A stretch of 64,000 nt of DNA from Coriolopsis trogii (lineage: Eukaryota; Basidiomycota; Agaricomycetes; Polyporales; Polyporaceae), in contig JAHYIO010000008.1 in the NCBI GenBank assembly GCA_020543525.1, positions 186,001 to 250,000 on the forward strand, written 5' to 3'. The position numbers were made by a program, and so were the translations under genes. The notes beneath the pieces are model-generated. The model worked only from the letters and a program-made list of their open reading frames with translations. It searched no databases and was not told the DNA's origin. Positions 1-11,540 of the stretch are shown piece after piece. Position 1 is the first letter of the stretch. The number at the start of each line of letters is the position of its first letter.

Positions 1-446
1 ACATGTGGTATCCACGAGAGGGACTAGAACGATGGTTGGCTCGAGCGTCGGCACGAGCTTCTGGGTGCCGAGGGTGCAAGTGAAAGCGGACATGAGGGCA
101 AGAGCAAAGAGCGGAAGGGACGCTGGCACTGCGCGAAACCTACTCGGCTGCCTACCACAGCTGCCACTTGCAGTCATGTAACCTTCTTTCGCTGCGTAAG
201 CGCTCATTGTGGTCGTGCCAGACACGGGCCTGTTTGCAACTTAGATAAGAGCTGACCAGACGCCAGTGGGATAAAGCATGACTGCCGTATCCCACCACTC
301 CGGGCAGCTGCTCATCCTGACTTCGGCCCTTGGAGGAGGAACGAAGCTCGGGAGTCTGTCGTACAAGAGTTGCAGCTGCGGCAGACTGACAGCAGCACGT
401 TATGTCCTTCAAGAAAGCGTACCGAAACAACCAAACAACCCACGAC
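1..446. other. No gene recognised at left edge
   Basis: This lies downstream of the minus-strand helicase stop codon. Short open frames exist on both strands but none resembles a known family. The C-terminal tail seen in the second helicase copy was not found here in any frame. Confidence 0.4.
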
Positions 447-3219
447 TCAATCCAGCTCGGTACCGGTATTCACACCTTCCAGCGCTCGTCCAGGCACAGC
501 AGCCGTACCGCTCGCGACCTGCAGCGCGTCAGCCCACGCGACTGTCTCTCCAACACTCGCCTCCCAGTGCTCCGCAAGGTACCCTAGAAGGGTCTCTTGC
601 CCAGACTCACGAAGAAACGCGCGTTGCGTGACGATGACCATCCCGGCCTTGCACCGGGACAGCATGACGTTCATCCTGTTGTGCAACTTGAGAAAGCCCG
701 GCGACGAAGTGCGTACGGCCGACACGAGCACGTACGACGCTTCGTGACCTGTAGTATGCCGTGCATTCCGGTCAGCGGGCGCCTTTGCACCTTTCGATTA
801 CGCATACCTTGGAAACTGTCTACGTTGTAGACATGCTCGGCACGTGCTACTCCAGCCCTCTTGAGCGCCGCAGCGATCGCGGCGCGCTGTGCATCGTACG
901 GAGTAATGACGCAGAAGTCCTTGTGCTGATAGTACAGCTTAACCAGGTCGACAACGGTCTTGACTTCCTCCGCGTTCTAAAGGAGAGGCCATATTGTTAG
1001 CGTCCGCCATCGTAACGATCCGCTCAATCGAATCAGCAAATTCACCTTCCAGCTAGAGCCGACTCGCTCCTCAATGCCTTTGTGCACGTCGACCAATAGA
1101 ACGCACGACCTGTCCTTGCGCTCATGAACAGACATGAGTTCCGAGTCGTAGACTGCGGCTGAGATGAAATCCCCCAACGGCTCGGGCATGCGATCTATGA
1201 TCAAATTTCAGCAAATTCTTGTCTCAAGTACGGACCGTACAATACTCACATTGGGTATCCAAGAAGTATGTTGCTTGCTCGAATTGTTCGAAACCGAAAA
1301 TCGACTTCATAGAGGGGGCAAAATCGGCCCCATACGGTGGCACTGTTCGGGTATACGCCAGCTGAAAATCCATCACACAGAAATTACGCACGTTGAACAC
1401 AGAAATTACGCACGTTGACATGGGTCGCCGAACATGCACACCTTGCCGAGCACCTTGGCGAACTTGTCGAACAGGTGCTATGATGCGAAGTCGTCAGATT
1501 GGACTAGTGACCAACTCCCGGGCAGAGAGTACGTACCATGAAATCGAACATGTCTACTTGTGACGCCTCATCCACAAACAGTCTCGCGACTGGTACGTGC
1601 TCGAATACTCCATAGAGGTCGAGTGCAGGGTTGGAGAGCATCGAGAGCGTGCACAGAATGACCTTAGTATCTCCGATTTGTCTCTTCGCGTCGAACGCAT
1701 CGCCAAACTCGTCGGAGCGGATCAGACGGTCTTCGAACTCGCGATAGATATGTTCGTGCCTATTGCAAGGAAGCATATGAGTTTCACGCCATTCACGATC
1801 ATAGTAGAAGCATCAATGCATACCACTCAAAATGGAACTCTTTCGAGACGATGAGTTTGAAATCGATGCCTTGCTTGGAGAGCTTGGCCGCGATGTTTTG
1901 CACGCCGACATTAGAGTGGGCGATGACCCACGTAGACTGCTTCGCTCCTGCCCAATGCTCTAGTCCAGCCGCGATCGTGGACGTCTTGCCCGTGCCGGGT
2001 GGGCCTAACAAGAGCGTGAACAATAATACATGCAAAGCGGACAATACTCACCCTGTACAACGACAAGTGGCTCATGGTCGGAGATCATCGCCGCGGCCAC
2101 CCGCCTCTGAGACCGGTTGAGGTGCTCAAACGACCTCGGCAACATGTCCTCTCCTGCTTCTGTCGCGGTCACCTCGGTGGTCTCGTGTCCACTAGGGAAC
2201 CACGTCGCTTGTGTGAACGCGGACGTATACAGCGACTTCGACCTCTGCAACACTCGACGGACGAACTCGTCGCGGGCGCGCTCCGCATAGGTAGCCTCTT
2301 CGCGCCCCACGACACGCACACTCTCCACATCCTGTGGGACCTTGCCTTTGAACGGCGCGAGCGCCGTCGACTTACCCTTGACGCTGACTGCGTGAGCCTT
2401 GACGTCCCCGCCGTTGATTTCGACGACGGTCTGTGCGCTCGCACGGACACGGGTCTTGTACCGGGCGTTGGTCAGGTCGACGTGGCCGAGCGCGTTCACC
2501 TCGACCTTGTCAAAGTCGTTGTCGGTGCAAGTCGGCTTGATCGCGTCCACGAGCTCGACGTTGAGGACGAGCTGGGAGAGGCACGCGAGCTGGCGTATGG
2601 AGAGGTTCCTCGTGTTGACTTTGGGAGCATTCGTGATCGCGTCTGCGCACCTCGCAGCGATGCTGAGAGGGGGGTTAAAGAGTGGCTGAGTGGTCCGAAG
2701 AAAGGATGGGGCGTACCTTGCTGAGAGCCATGCGCGAAGGCAAACGTTGACCTTCGAGTCACGGTGCCAGAGGGCATGGACGTTGTGCCTACGCGCTTTC
2801 CCACTGAGGTGCTCGCAGGCCAGGTCTGAGGCGGACGTGTAACCGCCTTTCCTAGTTCGCTGGATGGCAGACAGGTCAACACCCTGCACATGCGCGGAGG
2901 TTTGTTGATACAAGATGAGCGCTATCGTGGCCATGCCGAAGCCAGCGAGTAGACAACGAGAGTGGCTCAGGACACAATGGAGACCAGTGCTGTCATCGCC
3001 AAAAGTGAGGAAGAAGACGGATGTGGGGGTGGCAAGCGCGACTGCTTCGAGGGAGCCCCGCTTGGATAGCCGGTGGGAGACTCCGAGAACAGCGGTACCT
3101 GACTCCAGGTCCAGCGCGTCGAGTAGTTCATCGCAGTTGCTAGACTCGAGACAATGAACATCGATAGGAGTGGTGAATCCAGGGAGGAGATGTTTCGCTG
3201 TTAGTGTCGACGGTGGCAT
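447..3219 (-). CDS. UPF1-like SF1 helicase with degenerate exonuclease-like N-terminus (paralogue A)
   Basis: An SF1 RNA/DNA helicase of the UPF1/SMUBP2 type spread over at least seven exons. Helicase motifs occur in order: motif I GPPGTGKT (near 2010), motif II DEASQ (near 1570), motif III GDPCQ (near 1420), motif IV TQYRMP (near 1240/1200), motif V VDSFQG with HEAS after an intron, and motif VI MLSRCKAG (near 640). The first 110 residues resemble a DEDD 3'-5' exonuclease fold (VLGVS, then LAGFGM...LYQQ, then VQGVDLS), but positions expected to hold the metal-binding acids carry other residues. I chose the start at 3219 because it lines up with paralogue B at 8421. A CATATAT element lies about 45 bp upstream of the ATG in both copies. 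The gene ends about 40 codons after the helicase core, whereas B carries a long extra tail. RNA surveillance or DNA repair is possible from family membership; the substrate cannot be told. Confidence 0.85.
1376..1419 (-). repeat. 22-bp tandem duplication spanning a splice donor
   Basis: A 22-bp unit is present twice head to tail in helicase A, differing only at its edge. It covers the last exon bases after GDPCQ and the start of the following intron, so two near-identical donors (CAAC|GTGCGT) sit 22 nt apart. Use of the second donor would shift the frame. The equivalent intron of paralogue B has a single donor. Confidence 0.85.
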
Positions 3220-3848
3220 AATAGGAGATGATGGAAGGGAGTACGATGGAGGCGGGCACCAATATATGGGCCAGCGAGGCCACGTAATAGATCAACGGAG
3301 ACTTCAAAGAACTCGTTTTATGTTTAGCCCTTGGACGGCCATGGCATGAAAATCGAAGGTAGAGGACAAAGAGCAGGCATGCGCCTGAACCAGCAAAGCC
3401 AACGTCGCTTTCTCCCGCTTTAGACATCTCCGACAACGGCGCACAGTCGCAGGGGTATGCAGGATCTGTCACTCTCCTACCCATGAAGGCATTTGACGGT
3501 ACATGTTGGATGGACAAGGTTGCTAGCAGTCACCATGATACCGCTGGCGGAGGAAGGATATAGTCTGACAAGCGTTTTGAGAACCCTTCAGTACAAGAAA
3601 CTGCATGGGTATGTATGTGACGCGCACCAGTATTGCACGCATATAGAAGAGCTGAATACGGCGGACGTTTGACGGGCGTCCATAGTGGATGATGATGCAG
3701 TAGCTGAGGCTCAGGTTGAGGTCGTCAGGGAGGAGTAGTGGGAATCTGTAATTTAATGGTTCATGTAAGTTTCTTTTTGGACATAACTGAAAGGATTATC
3801 GGGCCGGACAACCTAGAAGTCAATTTGCAGCGCTCGAGGTCTCAAGAA
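3220..3848. promoter_or_regulatory. Divergent promoter region, helicase A / AC40
   Basis: About 630 bp between two outward-facing start codons. A CATATAT element near 3262 is in place to serve helicase A. No convincing ORF of its own was found; a 125-residue minus-strand frame at 3140-3517 has no family features. Confidence 0.45.
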
Positions 3849-5348
3849 TGGCGTCCTCTTCCTCTTCCCACCTCCCTTCGACGGTCTTCAATCCTCGACG
3901 TCATGTTGGCGTGCATGCAGAACGTGTGTCGGATGTCGCGAACACAGAATTCCCCGGACACTACCCCGGCGAGGACCATAGCTGGAGTCTTGCGAAGTTC
4001 AAGGAGGTATGCGCCTGCTGAATACCTGAATGAGCTCCTCATGACCTCCCGCGCGCATTCTTAGAACTTGCAAGTCTCAGTGAAGAGGCTCTCGCAACGG
4101 TCCATTGAGTTTGATCTTGTCGGCGTAGATGCGTCTATCGCGAATGCCTTCCGGAGGATTATGATCGCGGAGGTGAGTTCTATCCACATACATTGTGTTC
4201 ACGCACCCATCCCGCTGCAAGGTCCCGACGATCGCTATAGAAGACGTCTTCGTGTTCAACAACACGTCCGTCATCCATGATGAAATCCTTGCACACCGTC
4301 TTGGCCTCATTCCACTGAATGTAGACCCTCGAGTTTTCGACTTCCGAAAAGACATTCCCCTAGACCGGAACACGCTTGTCTTCAAGTCAGTGATTATAAA
4401 CACGCGCGTTCGCACAATATTCACATCGTGCTGCATATTCCCAGACTCAATGTTGCATGCGAACGCGCCAAAAAGCCTACTCCAGACGGCTCGCCTTATA
4501 TCCATGAATACGTTACAAGTGGCGACCTCCGGTGGGATCCCCAAGGAGAGCAGGAAGCGGCGTTTAGCGCGAACCCACCCGCTGCGACGAACAAGGTCAG
4601 TTATTGGTATTCCCATGGGGTCCGTGTTCGCCTCTGTTGACGCGAGACGACAGGATATTGTCATAGCCAAACTCAGACCTGGGCAAGTCATCGACATGGA
4701 GCTACATGCCATTAAGGGCGTTGCTAAAGAGCATGCAAAATGGAGTCCTGTTGGTGCGTTGTCAATGCACCCACTCGCGCATACTAGATACCAACAATCA
4801 ATGTAGCTACTGCGACATACAGATTACATCCCCTCGTCGTACTCAACCCCCAAAAGCCAGTCCCTCCCCATCTCGCCACAAAGTTTGCGACATGTTTCAG
4901 CCCAGGGGTCATCAAGGTTAGCCCTGACGGCGAGGTGCGTTCTACACCCCCCCCCCGGTATTTGGTGTACAAGGGCTAATCACCCGCATCACAGGTATCA
5001 GTAGACGATCGCCATCTGCGCAAAGAAACAATGTCGCGAGAAGTCCTCCGACATAAAGAGTTCGAAGGTTGCGTGGAGCTGAAGCGCATACGCGACTGGT
5101 TTATCTGTACGTCGTCCCTTCCTGGCCTTTCCTTTGGTTACTCAATGACTTGTACAGTTAGCGTGGAGTCCGAGAGCGCATACACGCCCGAATCGCTCCT
5201 TCCAGAAGCGATTCAGGTTATGCGCAGCAAAATTGCGTCTATTCGAGAGGCTGCGGAGGCGCTCATGCAGGATTCGCAGGACCTGGGGAGCGCACCTGTC
5301 GTTGCAGGCCCCGATGCAGATGGAGATGTGGAGATGGGCGCCGCATAG
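3849..5348 (+). CDS. RPC40: DNA-directed RNA polymerases I and III subunit AC40 (RPAC1)
   Basis: Encodes the alpha-like subunit shared by RNA polymerases I and III, which pairs with AC19 during assembly of the nuclear enzyme. Exon 1 starts at 3849 and ends at 4006. Exon 2 begins at 4065 and gives the hallmark NAFRRIMIAEV, spliced at 4172/4222 to PTIAIEDVFVFNNTS. Later exons give HRLGLIPLNVDP, LNVACERAKKPTPDGSPYIH, DIVIAKLRPGQ and HAKWSPV. The last coding part ends in an acidic tail, GDVEMGAA. Order and motifs match the RpoA/D family: a dimerisation domain split by an insertion domain. Length is close to the usual 335-350 residues. At least six short introns interrupt it. The gene is single-copy and essential in fungi. 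It lies between the helicase pair with no evident functional link. Confidence 0.93.
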
Positions 5349-5702
5349 CCCTCGAATGCCATCATACTCGAGTCCGTGGTTCCCCTGCAGTGTTTCGTAT
5401 GTCAGCACATTGTTTCTTGACATCGTTCGCGACCGATATCTGCATGCATTGTGTGACTCACTCTCGCGGCAGCCTTCAGGGTGAGCTCAGTATCTCTCAT
5501 GAGCGCGCTGTCACAGCCTGGGTTAGGACTTAACTACGTCATTGGTATGTGAGTGGTACTGGTACTTTCCGGTGACGCCAACTGTCAGTCTGCTGCTATT
5601 CTTGACCAGGTACCACCACATATCAGGTACCATGCCTCCTCCCCGACCCCCACTACACCTTTCTCCTCTCTTTCCTCCTCGATATCGACTGACTTGGTAG
5701 AC
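5349..5702 (+). promoter_or_regulatory. AC40 3' region and pyrimidine-rich phosphatidylserine decarboxylase promoter
   Basis: A CT-rich tract at about 5635-5700 directly precedes the ATG at 5703, a common fungal core-promoter and leader feature. No separate gene was seen. Confidence 0.45.
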
Positions 5703-7463
5703 ATGTCGCACATACCTGCCGACGTCGCTGAGACCAAGCCCATCGAGAACATCCACCCTGACAACCTCCCGCCAGATGGCAAGGATCCGACCCAGGTCGC
5801 TGCCGCCCTCGAGCAGATGGTCCAGCAGTCCGAGGAGCACGATGACGTTAGAAAGTCGACGCACGCGCCCATGCACAGGCTCGCCGACATTCCCCTCGTC
5901 CATAGGCTCGTCCCTGGTCTCCTGTCGGTAGCTAATCAGTACCACGTCGGGAACTTCGTTATCGTTCGCGCGACGGGAGAGCGCATATTTGAAAGCATGC
6001 CTATCTATCCTCGGTGAGCGCCACATCTGATGTTGTCTTAAAGGCATCGTATCCATATCATGTCGTGTCTTGTATTCAGGCTGGGCATGCACCTCTTGTT
6101 CTACGGTGGTGCACAGATCAAACTCTTGCATAATCGCTCCGTCGAGACGGTTTTGAAAGACCTCTCCGTGAAAGTGAGTGCGAGCGTAGCATGCCATCGG
6201 TTGAGATCGCCTAATGCGACTCGGTGCAGCAAGGGAAGGTCTACGATACCCCAGAATCCGTGAAGTCGATCCCATCCTTCATTGAGACTTACTCAATAAG
6301 CGTCGACGAGCTGGAGCAACCGGATATTACCAAGTACAAGTGCTTCAATGACTTCTTCTATAGGTCGGTGGATACCATACGTACACCTCCATGACTTCCC
6401 ATGATCAATCGTGATGATGCAGAAAACTCAAGGTCGGCGCCCGCCCCATTCAGAATATATCGGATCCTACTGGGATCTGCAGCGCAGCTGACTGCAGGCT
6501 CACTGTCTACCCTACTGTCAGTGCTGCTAAGGAATTCTGGTACGCGCATCGCGGATAGTCTGGGTTGACGTAGCTGACTTCTGGTATAGGATCAAGGGTA
6601 ACAACTTCACAGTCGCCACTTTACTCGGGGTCGACTCCCAATCAGAGGAGGCCCGTATGTTCGAGGGGGGAAGTATTGCTATCCACCGGTAGGTGCCTCG
6701 TGAAGACCGCTCTGACCATTCGTTGCCCAACTCTCTCCCTCGCAGCCTGGCTCCGCAAGACTATCACCGCTTCCACAGCCCCATCGATGGGGTTGTAGGC
6801 GACACTGTCGACATTCCTGGGCAGTATTATACAGGTAGGCAACTTGTCTAGGATCAATGCTCAGATGGTAACTCTGATGCCTTCACGTCTGCAGTGAATC
6901 CTCAGGCCGTGAACGAGTCTGGGTTCGATGTTTTCACGGATAACAAGCGGTCAGTGCTGTACATGACTCACACCCAGTCCGGTGCACCAATTGCATTCGT
7001 CGCGATCGGTGCCATGCTTGTACGTACCTGTTACCTTTAAGTCATGACCGGCGACGTGGAATTGACGAAGTCTCAGGTTGGAAGTATCGTCTGGACGGCT
7101 GGCGGCCAGAAAGGCACTGCTGTGAAACGCGGAGACGAACTCGGGTACTTTGCATATGGCGGCAGCACGGTGGTAGTGCTTCTACCGAAGGGTCTCATCC
7201 AGTACGTCAGCTTCCTTGGCACGATGGAAGGTACTTAGTGCTAACGCCACCATACGTGTAGGTTCGATGGCGATCTGCTGAAGAACTCGTCCGTTCCGGT
7301 AGAGACTCTCGTCAAGGTTGGTGACTCGCTCGGACGCAGCCTTGTCCCTCCGGGCGGGTACAACGCGAAGGAAGTGGTACAACCTGCGGATGCCGAGGGT
7401 GAGAAGAGTGAAGGACGGTTCGCGATGCTCAAACGCCTCGCCGAGAAGGTTCATGTTAGTTGA
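5703..7463 (+). CDS. Phosphatidylserine decarboxylase, non-mitochondrial type
   Basis: Converts phosphatidylserine to phosphatidylethanolamine; the enzyme cleaves itself to form a pyruvoyl group. Translation of the exons gives FNDFFYRKLKVGARPI, a family hallmark, then FHSPIDGVVGD, the VGSIVWTAGG segment near 7080 and the self-processing motif ELGYFAYGGSTV near 7140-7170, where the serine of GGST becomes the pyruvoyl group. At least eight short exons run from 5703 to the stop at 7461-7463. The N-terminus (MSHIPADVAETKPI...) has neither a mitochondrial presequence nor a transmembrane segment, so a cytosolic or peripheral form of PSD2-like or secondary-metabolism type is more likely than mitochondrial PSD1. 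The protein is about 430 residues. A 250-residue antisense frame over it is a shadow. Confidence 0.9.
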
Positions 7464-8420
7464 ACGCGCTGATGCTTGGAAGGTACTCGCAGAGCACGAA
7501 CTGTTGGTGGATTTTGCGTACTGTCCATCATGATAGTTATTGCTACTCATGGACATTTGCGCCGTTTCCTGTAGATCACGAAATGCAGGACTGTAAGTAT
7601 ATTGAGCTCGAGCTTGCTGTCCGTTGTGGCCCTTGGCATGGCCCATGGCACTCACTCAGAATATCCGAACTCCACCGCGCCTGATGTTTGAGATCAGAAT
7701 AACCTAGATGTAGCTAGGGTGTGCATGTATAGCTACGCGCGGCTCTGGTGTCCGGTAGGCTCCGCACGGCGCACGCAGCAGAGGAAGTATGGTTCGGAAA
7801 CTGCCGTGCGACGTGCGTCTCCTCATCATGATGCCCTAGGGCCTACTTGCGATCTCGCTCTTACTCTTCCACTCATATCACGCTCTTTGCACGAGAACAT
7901 ATACTACCCAGCTCTCAACGAAGTCGCGTATGGAAACTCTCGGTAAGTTTGCACAATCTCGAAATTGAAGCCTCACTGTCAACTCATATGATATAGCTTC
8001 TTACTGGTCTGACAGATCTAGCGACAGTATCAATGTCAGGTTGTATCTCTAATGAGGCTAACGAGTACCGCTATTGCCTGTGGTTGCGAAGTCGTAGGAT
8101 TAATGCGCCTCACACTGGCGTGAGTACATGATGCCGATGGTGACGAGCTCTTGTTCCGCTTAAGGTTGGATGAGATATGACCAGTGACCAATCCCCGTTA
8201 CCGCAGCTTCTCACCTTGGGCCAACAGGTTGGCGTGCGACTTTTGAAGCCGCGAGGATCGAGTCAAATGAGTACTCTGCAGCATAAGGCAACGGCCCCGG
8301 CGGTCCTATCGCACATTCTCTTGTTGAACTTTCTCAACTTCCTTCGAAGCATCCGTATATCCTGAGGCCGCGCATATATGAAGGTGTCTGTACAGCTAGT
8401 CTCGCTTCTATGCCCCTATC
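7464..8420. other. Intergenic region upstream of helicase B
   Basis: About 960 bp with only short open frames on either strand and no recognisable product. A CATATAT element at about 8372-8380 lies some 45 bp before the helicase B start, at the same spacing as in helicase A. Confidence 0.45.
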
Positions 8421-11400
8421 ATGTTGTCCTCGCACTTGGATCAAACCATCATCCCGGAACACCTCGCCATTGTGCCACCACGAATCGCTCTTCGCAAGCT
8501 GACACCAGCGACCAGTGGCATGCTTGTCACACACATCTGGGACCAGGGCGTGGAGGTTTTAGGAGTCTCTCTCCGCATAGCCAAGGACGGCGCGGTTGAC
8601 GCAATAACCTTCGCGACCTCCAAGGACATCTTTCTCCTCAGCTTTCGGAGTCCTCTCAAAGAGGTCGACCGCCGTACGGTAGCACGCATTCTGGATGACA
8701 CCGAGTGTACCCTGGCGGGCTTTGCGATGGCTCGTATCGCTCTGCACCTCTACAGGTCCTGCGGAGTACACGTCAGAGGAGTCGATCTCTCCACATTGCG
8801 CGCGAAGTCCACGAGGGTACCGCAGATTCCAGCAGAGTTCGCATCAGAAGTCATCCACCCCGATGTCCACAGACACAAAATCCATGCTCTGTGGTACCAC
8901 GACGAAGATAAGGACGTGTGTCTTCGCGCCTGGCTCTCCGCTGTGTACGTCTCTCTTTTCCTGACAACCGGCCGCCTTTTGGGGGCGTACGTGTCTGCTG
9001 ACACATGGTGGTCCAGATTGGCTGAGAAGTCGGTTGCTGCGGTAGAATGCGCGCGCAGGGTGGACACGATGAACGTGCCTGCCCTGGAGCTGCAGTGCGT
9101 AGCGGAGCTCATGAAGAATGTTGAGCTTCTTGATGCTGAGAAGCCGACGAGGATGGAGAACGAGTTCGAGGATGTGGACGTTGGCCCGGGCGGCGAGGTC
9201 GTCATCCGTAATGAACGCTTCAAGACGCGCGTGCGACCTAGTAAGCAGGTACGCATATCTCTTCGCGTGGTGATCGTCCATTATTCACACCGTCCTGTAT
9301 TGTGGCCTAGACGGCGGTGTTCTTCGAGACTAGCGACGGACAGAGTATGATGGGCCACGCCGTACGAGCAAATGGGAGGCAAACAGGCGTGAGACTCGTC
9401 GGCGGCCGTTCGAATGCTGGAACTGGGATAGCCTGCGTCAGCGTGGTGGGCCGAGAAGGGTCCACAACTTCGGAGCTTGCGCGTGATGAATTCGTTCTTC
9501 TGTTGCTGCAGCGCGTCATCTCTTCGGTGTCCGACAACTCATTGATTCAGAGGATCTGGTTCCCAATGCAGAACGCTCTCTCCAGGCCGTCTGCTTCGTC
9601 CTGTGATTATAGAATGGGTCGGCTGCAGTCTTTCCTGTCGTTGAACAACTCCCAAAAGGGGGTAGTGCGGGCGATGTGGACTGACGAGCAACCTTTGGTC
9701 ATCGCGCACGGTAAGTTGTTCGAGAGCTACCCTTCACACATAACTTCACATATGGTCTGTTAGGCCCCCCGGGGACAGGCAAGACGACGACTATAGCCGC
9801 CGCCATCGAGGAATGGGACTTGAGCAAGGCAGCGACCTGGATCATCGCTCAGTCGAACGTCGGAGTGAAGAACATCGCACGGACGCTGGTCAAATACGAC
9901 ATAGACTTCAAGCTCATCGTATCCAAGGAGTTCCATTTCGAATGGTCAGTGTCTGCTCACACGCTGCGCTTGATATCGTGGCATACTGAATCTGTTCCTG
10001 GTGTGCATAGGCACGAACATCTGTATGGGAGCGTCGAAGACCGTTTGATCCGTTCAGACGAACTCTTCTCCGACGTCGTCAGCACTGAGAGGTTGTTCGG
10101 AGACTCTACAACCGTGCTGTGCACGCTCGCCATGCTATCTAATCCAGCGCTGGACAATGCTGGAGTCTTCCGGATCGTGCCGGTCGAGCGGCTCATTGTC
10201 GATGAGGCTTCGCAGATCGATTCCTTCGAGTTCATGGTAAAATGTTCTTCGCGGCTTGAAGCGCAGAGGATGTTGATAGCTCTACAGCATCTCTTCCACA
10301 AGTTCAAGAATCTCAAGAAGGTGGCTATGTTCGGCGATCCGAAGCAACGTGAGTTCGTCTAATGGTGCCCTCGCACCGCTATTCACGGGTTCTGCGACAG
10401 TCCCTCCATACGGCAAGGATGTCGCTTCAGACATGAAGACGATATTCGATTTCAAGCACCTTAAGGCCTCCGCGTATTTCCTGAATACCCAATACCGTAT
10501 GCCAGTGCCGCTCGGAGACTTCATCTCTGAAGAAGTCTACAATAGCAAGCTGCGGTCGAGCCACAAAATTGTTGATCAATCTTGCGTACGGCTGGTCGAC
10601 GTGAGGAAAGGATACGAGAAACTTACCGGGTCCAGTTGGAAGGTGCGTGTTCTGTGCAGTGTGATGTCCGTCATGTTTCCTACGAGCTGAGGTGGCATAG
10701 AATGTGGAGGAAATTCATGCTGTGGTGAACCTCGTCAAGAACTACTACCACTTCCTCGACTTCTGCGTGATCACTCCATACGACGCACAGCGCGCAGCTA
10801 TCACAGAGAAACTCAAGGCCGAGGGCTTACCCTGGGAGTGCGTGTTCAATGTAGACAGCTTTCAAGGTGAGCACGTCAGAAAGCATGAGCGTGCGTATTC
10901 CATCTGACGTACTCTGCCTGGCAAATTCATAGGTCACGAAGCGTCTTATGTTATTGTGTCAACCGTACGCACCACCAGCGCCGGATTCCTGCACTCCCTG
11001 AACCGCATGAACGTCATGCTCACCCGGTGCAAGGCCGGGATGGTCCTCGTTACGAACCGTGCGTTTCTATCCAGCTCGGCAAGAGAGACGCTCCTCGGAC
11101 GGCTCGCGCAACGCTGGAGCAAGTGGAGGGACGCATGGGTCGATCCGCTCGAACTCTCGGACCAGCGGGCAAGCCTCCCTGGCGCGCCTGGCCGCTATCC
11201 ATCCGGCGAACACTTTCCGAACGTGTCGACGTCCTCTCCTCGCTTATCCAGCTGGTCTGCGATGGACTTGAAGTACGGCCGTCCAACCTTTGGGGCTACA
11301 AGGGGAATTCTTCCGAGCGCATCGCGTCCGTCGTCCACTGCTGCGTCAGAATCCAGGCTCGACTCTGTCACGTCGACCCCGTGGCGCTCCACGGATCATA

Positions 11401-11540
11401 CGAGACTGGCGGCGAGCATGACTGGTCTGCCCGTACAATCTGATCAAGACTCCTTCCCTGTGCTTGGAGATGGTCCTATCCGTTCGAAGCCCATTGTCAG
11501 CGGAGCATGGCAGAAAGGGTCAAAAGCATGCAGGTTATAG
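8421..11540 (+). CDS. UPF1-like SF1 helicase with degenerate exonuclease-like N-terminus (paralogue B)
   Basis: Paralogue of the minus-strand helicase at 447-3219, with the same exon plan. The N-terminus has VLGVSLRIAKDGAVDAITFA, LAGFAMARIALHLYRS and VHVRGVDLS, which follow a WRN/RNase-D-type exonuclease fold without its acidic catalytic residues. Helicase motifs: PPGTGKTTT just after an intron (near 9765), DEASQ (near 10200), GDPKQ (near 10340), NTQYRMP (near 10490), VDSFQG split from HEAS by an intron (near 10855/10935) and MLTRCKAG (near 11020). After the core it has about 140 further residues, rich in Ser, Pro and Thr and probably disordered, which paralogue A lacks. Start at 8421 is the first ATG in frame. 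Side-by-side conserved stretches such as FKLIVSKEFHFEW show that the two copies share an origin, though many positions differ, so the duplication is not recent. Confidence 0.85.

Noticed and set aside
3140..3517. 125-residue minus-strand ORF upstream of helicase A
   Set aside because: Overlaps the helicase start in another frame and shows no domain; probably leader or promoter DNA.
5523..6275. 250-residue minus-strand ORF
   Set aside because: Antisense to the phosphatidylserine decarboxylase exons and introns, with no family features.
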